From contig JALCZK010000201.1 in NCBI GenBank assembly GCA_023935145.1, positions 85,677 through 149,676 of the forward strand: 64,000 bases of DNA, given 5' to 3'. The translations under genes and the position numbers were made by a program. This document shows positions 62,267 to 64,000 of the stretch, one piece after another. Source of the DNA: Bretschneidera sinensis (taxonomy: Eukaryota; Streptophyta; Magnoliopsida; Brassicales; Akaniaceae). Below the pieces are notes generated by a model. The model had not been told where the DNA came from. It searched no databases and saw nothing but the letters and a program-made list of their open reading frames with translations. How positions within the stretch are numbered: position 1 is the first letter of the stretch; the number at the start of each line of letters is the position of its first letter.

Positions 62267-62542
62267 TCAAGTGATAAAATGAAAACAAACAAGCGGGCAT
62301 AACTTAATAAGGTACAGAAAATTAGTAAAAGAACAGAAATTCAAGGGTGGCATCCAGCTGCTAAGTGACTGCAGAAGCTGAACCTCGAACTTATGCTCAA
62401 GCAATTCATCTCCTTCAAAGGTACACCTATCACTCTTATCCATTAACTCTACAACAAGCAGAACAGAACAGCTTTCTTCCTTTCCACTCCATGGACCTCC
62501 TATGCTTTCCAAGATCCTCTTACATATAAGCATATCTGCCAT
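62267..62542 (-). other. Open frame of unknown origin downstream of the eRF1 pseudogene
   Basis: A 91-codon minus-strand frame starts MADMLICKRILESIGGPWSG and includes DRCTFEGDELLEHKF. It looks protein-like rather than low-complexity, but I do not recognise it. Its N-terminal DNA is part of the repeat shared with 52.9 kb, so it may be a fragment of a duplicated gene or chance. Confidence 0.25.
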
Positions 62543-62960
62543 TAACTAGTACTAAACATATAATCCAAACACTAAAGAACATAAAAAAGTCATAGGACCA
62601 ATTGCTAACCAATAATTGATATACCAAATGAAAACTCCAATTTCACTGTATTCTCTGTTGTCTTAATAAGATTGTCCTCTGTATGAATATTTAATGAAAC
62701 CAGTGTCCATAATTTTTTTTTTATTTCAAAGAAAAAAAATCTTAAAAGGTACACCTTAATTTAGCTAAGAAGTAAAAGGATAAAAGGAAGTAAAGCCCAT
62801 TGCAAGAGATGCAATGTAACAGCTTAAATATCATACTTCTGAGATGTAACTAGAACAAAAGAATCCATAACTTAAATTATCAAGTTGATACTGAAACGCT
62901 TACTTAAGCAGCACCTCACACAACAATGCAGTCCACCTGTCCCCACGAGATCCTGGCCTC

Positions 62961-64000
62961 TTATTCTGAATCCTCATAAACTTCTCTATCATCAGAAAGC
63001 TCATCAAAGGATCTTATATTAAGCTAGTAGCGGAGAATTCCCCCAATGCCACCAAACCCACTGCAAAATTGAGAACCCTATTCTGATTTATTGGTGACAA
63101 ACTCAAGTGAGATACCAAACCACTTGTACTCATCAACAAGCCACTCCAGAAGTGTCATCTTGTTCTCAACCTCCAATTCAGATGAAGTGGTTGAACCTGA
63201 AAGTTGCTCTGATCAGCTTCTTGCTCCTTGTTCAAGTGCTTTATGATGATCTCACTTGTAATTTTATTTTTGAGCACATACCGATTGACATCTAGATTTT
63301 CCCATACAATAAGTATCTCAATGGCACCCATTTCCAGAGCCTTCATAGTATCATCCACACTAAAGACATCCTTCCTGGTATCCTGGTTGAATTCACCGAA
63401 AAATTTCCCAAGCAAACGTGTCTCTTGTATAAACTTTACGTTGGATAGAATCTCAGCAGACAGCTTGATAGCCTGATCAAAACCACTTTCTCCTCCATAT
63501 GAAATGTCCACCACTTTTAGTACCTTGGCCTGGAGGCAGGGATCAAACTTATCAGATTGACTCAGTTCTGTCTTCAAGTCAGCAGATCCACCAAGTATCA
63601 ATCCAGCAACGTTCGGTTGGCTGGTTGCTGGTTGCTGGATTTATGAAGTAGTTGGTGGCAAGCTCTGCTGACTTTCCCACATGGTATCAATGGTGAATTT
63701 ATGGAGCACCTACCTTCGGTTGCCACTCAATATACCAAAGAAAGTCCCATTCCCATCCATGACAATGAATGCAAACTTGTCATCAGATCCAAGGAGTTCA
63801 TTCAAAGCCTCTGTATGGAACTTATTGTCGCGAACATAAAGGGATGCACTGATGGGCTTAAAAGGCACAAAGTCATAAGTGACCTTCTTCTCCTTTCCAT
63901 TTCAGTTACAATTGTTCCAGAATAAAGTACAAGTCCATTTGGCGGGGTGTTAGCGTACAGCCTAAGTGATTGCACTTAACACAGACTGCCGGTTCACACT
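62961..64000 (-). pseudogene. Peptide chain release factor eRF1 pseudogene (runs off the right edge)
   Basis: The minus strand reads, from the edge inward: SVNRQSVLSAIT, stop, [13 protein letters not shown], a frameshift, then [37 protein letters not shown], a stop in place of a sense codon, and VLHKFTID. About 28 codons are then missing, including the GGQ loop that triggers peptide release. It resumes [56 protein letters not shown], a frameshift after [24 protein letters not shown], stops, and ends EVYEDSE at 62961. Intact eRF1 decodes all three stop codons with eRF3 in the cytosol; this copy cannot. No introns interrupt it; retroposition and DNA duplication are both possible. Confidence 0.88.

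Overview
The window is nuclear DNA of a flowering plant, most likely a eudicot. It is AT-rich, its genes are split by GT-AG introns, and its proteins belong to plant families. Between the genes lie degraded LTR retrotransposons, hAT, MITE and Helitron elements, a SINE and a plastid insertion. I cannot name the species.

Layout. Position 1-618 (minus) is the first exon of a DIVARICATA-type MYB/SANT gene that runs off the left edge. About 400 bp beyond its start lies an array of some fourteen ~110-bp repeats (1015-2575). From 2.6 to 12.1 kb there is no gene, only Helitron ends near 5.6-6.1 kb, a G-box cluster at 8.8 kb and a solo LTR at 10.6 kb. A five-exon cationic amino acid transporter gene (CAT6/7 type) spans 12242-16108. 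From 17 to 21.5 kb lie 3' parts of Ty3/gypsy-like elements (minus) cut by three further solo LTRs. A ~1.5-kb tandem duplication follows at 22.6-25.6 kb, then a hAT-like relic at 27.5-28.7 kb. From 28.9 to 33.9 kb is a gene graveyard: a norcoclaurine synthase/PR10-like pseudogene, a convergent SDR pseudogene, a plastid rpl2 insertion, a hAT-type element carrying a PPR gene fragment, and one exon of a CHY1-like hydrolase.

The gene-rich part is 34.6-49.7 kb. It holds a cytosolic ribosomal protein eS17 gene with a 5'-UTR intron and a typical ribosomal-protein promoter. Next comes a ten-exon RRM-PPR gene that matches PPR4, a chloroplast rps12 trans-splicing factor. Its long introns carry a tRNA-derived SINE, a Tourist-like MITE and an antisense dsRBD-like fragment, and a 25-G run follows the stop. 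Further right are a GIR1-like ORF without an in-frame ATG (51.5 kb), two recent tandem duplications (52.1 and 55.6 kb), an OVATE family gene (58.6 kb) and an eRF1 pseudogene (62.9-64 kb, minus) that lost its GGQ region.

The intact genes are unrelated housekeeping or regulatory genes and do not form a pathway. I found no convincing new biological system. The most notable observations are the gene-fragment-carrying hAT element, the nested solo LTRs with readable target-site duplications, the paired NCS-like/SDR pseudogenes and the tandem array upstream of the MYB gene. All exon boundaries come from reading frames, splice-site dinucleotides and remembered family sequence, not from transcripts.
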